From NCBI GenBank assembly GCA_028015205.1, contig CM051510.1, positions 27,342,580-27,406,579 of the forward strand: DNA of 64,000 nucleotides. Reading direction: 5' to 3'. The DNA comes from Mytilisepta virgata. Taxonomy: Eukaryota > Mollusca > Bivalvia > Mytilida > Mytilidae. The number at the start of each line of letters is the position of its first letter. Positions within the stretch are counted from its first letter, which is position 1. Under the pieces are notes generated by a model. It had not been told where the DNA came from. It searched no databases and saw only the letters and a list, made by a program, of their open reading frames with translations. The position numbers and the translations under genes were made by a program. Shown here piece by piece: positions 60,746-64,000 of this stretch.

Positions 60746-61497
60746 TTAATTTTAATAATATCTGCTTTATTATCTTTTTACAAGATGTTATAACTGTAAT
60801 TTATAAGAAATTTTGTATTGTTTAGGCCTACGTAGGATTAATCTTTTTCTTGAATGTTTGAATTTAAAAAACCGGTAGTGAAGTCCGCGACAATTTACAC
60901 AGTCAAAATATTTTTAAAGAACATTGTTTGAGCGTTTATACGTTACCGAAGACAAAATTACATGAAACACTGTATCCTCTGTGGATATATGTTAGTACAC
61001 AAGTACATGCTGTAACAACGCAATTGTCCAATGTTGTCTCGGATAGGAACATCAAAACTCCGTGGTTTCAAACTTGAGTGCAAAAAAATTTAATCTCAAG
61101 TAAAAATATTGTTTTTCGTTGGATTTTTAAATTCGTGGTATACTCGGATCCACGAAAACCACGAAAATTGGTATACAACGAATTTTAATGAATCCGCAGT
61201 ATGTTTCAGAGTTGTCCATTTCGATGAACTAGTATGCATTATTGTTTAGGGGCCAGCTGATGCCTGCCTCCGGGTGCTGGATTTCTCGCTGCGTTGAAGA
61301 CCCATTGGTAGCCTTGAGCTCTTTGGTCGGGATGTTGTCTCTTTGAAACATTCCCCGCTTCCATTCTCTCTTCTATAGTGGCACTTTTATTTTTTGATAG
61401 TTTGCATCAATACTAGTCATTACATTTTGAATTAAAACTATTTTAATTGTATAGATCAGAATAAGTATGTGCTTAGATGTTATTTGATTGGTTTCAG

Positions 61498-61664
61498 AGC
61501 GACACATCACTTGGTATATGTATATGTCCTACACATATAGAACAATGGATGACCATTTTTACTGCAAATATAGGATCTTTGACCATTAACATTTACATAA
61601 TACCTGGGTATACTAGCAATTTAATTCAAGAAATTGTGTTAATGTCTAACACTATGAAGACAAG
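61498..61664 (+). CDS. Candidate isolated exon
   Basis: 167 bp between acceptor GGTTTCAG and donor AAG|GTAAAA, open throughout in phase 0 to 2. It encodes SDTSLGICICPTHIEQWM and a TSNLIQEIVLM stretch. The CICP and IPG motifs faintly resemble exon 2 of genes A/B, but the intron phase differs. No partner exons found. Confidence 0.2.
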
Positions 61665-61989
61665 GTAAAATGATATGATGGACTAAAAAAAGTTAAAACA
61701 ATCAAACGAGGAGGTACATTTTGGGTGTCTATAAAATGATTATGAATCTTCTGGTGTATTATATATTGAGATCCTAATGTCCTAATGTCCTGTTAAGAGT
61801 CACTTCTAGTATAAATATTTTGTCATTAAGATGTCATAGCGTATGTTTAATACTGGATCAATTTCAAAATATTATACATGTCCTGTTTCCTTCCCCTGTT
61901 TGTCTGTGGTAATAGAAGATTCGTGGCAATTCAAGAATTACATACTTCATGTAGGAAATTTAACGGTCGTCATCACGAATTGATTGACT

Positions 61990-62325
61990 ATTACAGTGTT
62001 CCTATATCTAAGATGATGTTGGACCTGTTCCCACTGTCGTAAGCTTTCATGTGCCTCCACCGATTTGTGATTTCCCCCGGCTCGGCTTTGTTGGACTTCA
62101 CGACGGGTGCCGTATACGGAGCAGGAACTGTTCAGCCTTCCGGAGCACCTGGGTTCACTCCTGGTTTTTATAGGAGTCCATGTTGTTCATTGTTTTTTAG
62201 TTTTCTGTGTTTATTTGTTGTGCTTGTGGTTGTTCATTTGTCTTCCTGGGTTTGTCTGTCCAATGGATTACGTTTTTTTGATTGCTCCTTAGGTATATTT
62301 GTCCTTTTCATTTCACGCGATCATG
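61990..62325 (+). repeat. Dispersed repeat R1
   Basis: Fourth R1 copy; a 153-codon open frame across it is not conserved elsewhere. Confidence 0.8.
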
Positions 62326-62654
62326 GGCGTGGCCATACATGTACTTCAGTTTACCAGTTATTATTTTTGACAAAAGAACTTTTTGAATGGCTGTCGAAAA
62401 TTAATTTCTCCACAATTCTTTACATGATGAAAGCAGCAGATTGGTTAAAAAACAGGACAAACATGGCCGGCATCATAAGTGAAAAAAAATCGTCGAACGT
62501 AAATATTTAATAGTAAAAACAAAATAAATATACCAATTTTAAACATCTAAAGCAACAAAAGCATTTGAACTAAATATTATAAATCAATCTTACCTGTCGC
62601 TTTCGCACAAAGTAAATACCGATAGATTAATTTGCATATCCAACTATGTTGGTC

Positions 62655-63375
62655 ATTTGATGTCGGATAACTCTGTATTGATTATAGCACGTACCCCGCG
62701 TCTTTGCTTTTTCCAAACTTTGTTTTGAAATCTTTAGTAATATTTGACATCGATTATAATTCCAATATATATGAAATTATGACAATTGAAATACAATTTT
62801 TATGACCAATTTAGACAAGCTAGCAAAAGTACATACTCCTAATAAAGAGAAATTTCAATGCAGAGATGATTTATATTTTCAGATGTCAGGTAAGTAATAT
62901 GTTAATTTATCTTAACTTATATTTAACTAATTTTTTTGTATGTTTTGGAACATATTTGATATATTATACAATTAATTTTATTTGCTCGTATGATCGATAT
63001 TTACTTTGTTTTGACAATGTCGAAAATGACTGGGATGAGTGTCATCATTTTGAAAAAAAAGAGAAATCTGATCGAACATGACCCAACTTTCAAATGAAAT
63101 GGGACGGGCTTACATCTAACATCATTTGCTGAAAAAAAATATGCACTCCAACAATATGTACATAACACCGACTAAGCTACATTGGTTGCGTATTTCGAGA
63201 AGCATAGACGTAACATACATATATGGAAATTATAGTCCAGAATTTCAGTACAGAAGGGACGGGACTAAATAGTGATTAAAAGTGTTCTCTTTTAAAAAAT
63301 ATGTAGAGAATGTTTTATTTACTTACACAAAACACCGACTAATTTTTAAATCAGATAGTTTTAAGTTTAATCGAC
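62655..63375 (+). repeat. Partial copy of the palindromic element right arm
   Basis: Parallels 42240-43205 in direct orientation ('gtcggataactctgtattg' and 'cgggactaaatagtgatt') but lacks the GTTCTAG arrays. Confidence 0.65.
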
Positions 63376-63379
63376 AATT

Positions 63380-64000
63380 TTTAAGTGTCTCCATGCATCT
63401 CCATATAGGTAAATTAATGATCATAGTATAAGTGTGATACATCACAAAGTCACGTAATTACTGCCACAGTTGGATATGCTGCCGCACCGTCATTTCACCG
63501 TTTTTCTAATGTCAACTGTTCAGACTAGGTATAAATGTTAAGTCAGTGTCCTTTAAAACGATCCAGGCACCACTTTAAAGCCCATAATCTTCGCTTTCTA
63601 ACAATATTTAATACGTTGGTCATACCATATTTTAACTGGTTGCAATGTTACGTTATTGAAAATATATACACCCAAAACAACGATAACTTTCATATCTGGT
63701 AGTTATATTTGTTAAAGATCTAAGTACGTTGACACCCATCGAATAATTAAGTATCTATTTTAGAGATATGCTTTTAGATGTAAATTGAACAGAAGTCATT
63801 GAAGCTAAAAGCTTTTGCAATGTAAAGCAAGATTTGCTTGATGAATGGCTCTCCCCAAGATTAATCTGCAAACAATAACATTTTCTTATATTACCAGTAT
63901 TACATGTATATTAAATTATCTTTATATATATAATTAAATAAAGAATTGAACCTAACTGGACATCAATATGAAGTGGTATCATGAATATATTTATATATAT
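63380..64000. other. Unassigned right edge
   Basis: AT-rich sequence; no gene or recognisable repeat. Confidence 0.5.

Larger units (their letters stand above)
58369..61199. mobile_element. TA-flanked TIR element
   Basis: Flanked by TA at 58367-58368 and 61200-61201. The ends are CTGTGGATTCATT on the left and AATGAATCCGCAG on the right, followed inward by inverted 'ggataccaattttcgtgg' text. TA duplication fits the Tc1/mariner superfamily. No transposase is visible; much of the interior is a second repeat unit (58800-60745). Confidence 0.75.
58060..61385 (+). repeat. Mussel-type repeat interrupted by a TIR element
   Basis: The left part (58060-58366) has 'ctggagctggcatgtcagt' and 'ttaaccccgccgcattttt'. 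The right part (61202-61385) has 'aggggccagctgatgcctg' and 'gatgttgtctctttgaaac'. I recall these as consecutive parts of one abundant mussel repeat. Removing 58369-61199 plus one TA restores continuity. Confidence 0.65.

Noticed and set aside
62049..62510. 153-codon ORF, and the 133-codon ORF at 34289
   Set aside because: Both cross dispersed repeat R1, whose other copies do not keep the frame.
1..64000. Endogenous virus or bacterial-type operon
   Set aside because: No capsid, envelope, integrase or polycistronic organisation seen; retroelement remnants are LINE and Penelope type only.

Overview
The window looks like nuclear DNA of a bivalve mollusc, most probably a marine mussel of the Mytilus type. 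It is AT-rich, genes are split into short exons by GT-AG introns, and most of the DNA is transposon-derived: Penelope-like reverse transcriptase and GIY-YIG remnants, a LINE tail, a tRNA-derived SINE, several foldback and TIR elements, and dispersed repeats that I associate with mussel genomes. The species assignment is inference from repeat character, not a database match.

Coordinates 1-17062 form one very large inverted duplication. Two nearly identical arms of about 7.3 kb (1-7318 and 9748-17062) are separated by a 2.43 kb spacer. The arms differ by scattered substitutions and small indels. The left arm is cut by the window edge. Each arm carries a dispersed repeat, a LINE C-terminal fragment, a MITE, a degenerate telomere-like hexamer tract and one signal-peptide exon.

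From 12.8 kb to 56.1 kb there is an array of related genes for a small secreted cysteine-rich protein that I do not recognise. Gene A (12775-21157) and gene B (45509-56104) each have five exons with the same intron phases. They encode about 162 (or 165) and 169 residues, with a hydrophobic leader and nine cysteines. Between them lie two decayed copies, C (about 22.0-33.4 kb) and D (about 35.2-40.2 kb), which keep a leader exon and a frameshifted exon 2 but no exons 3-5. A mirror copy of the gene A leader exon in the left arm points out of the window, suggesting a head-to-head partner beyond the left edge.

The array is crowded with insertions. Copy C holds about 6 kb of extra DNA with a minus-strand multi-exon gene or pseudogene containing an unrecognised Cys/His domain. 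A palindromic element built of GTTCTAGGGTAGAAC-like repeats (40811-43515) and a Penelope GIY-YIG fragment lie between D and B. A SINE with perfect 13-bp target duplications lies upstream of B. A 1.8 kb TIR element sits in B intron 1, and a 4.2 kb foldback element with an 8-bp target duplication sits in B intron 3.

From 56.1 kb to the end I find only repeats and one weak candidate exon. The clearest structure there is a TA-flanked TIR element (58369-61199) that interrupts a mussel-type repeat and carries about 300-bp tandem units with clustered AGGTCA half-sites.
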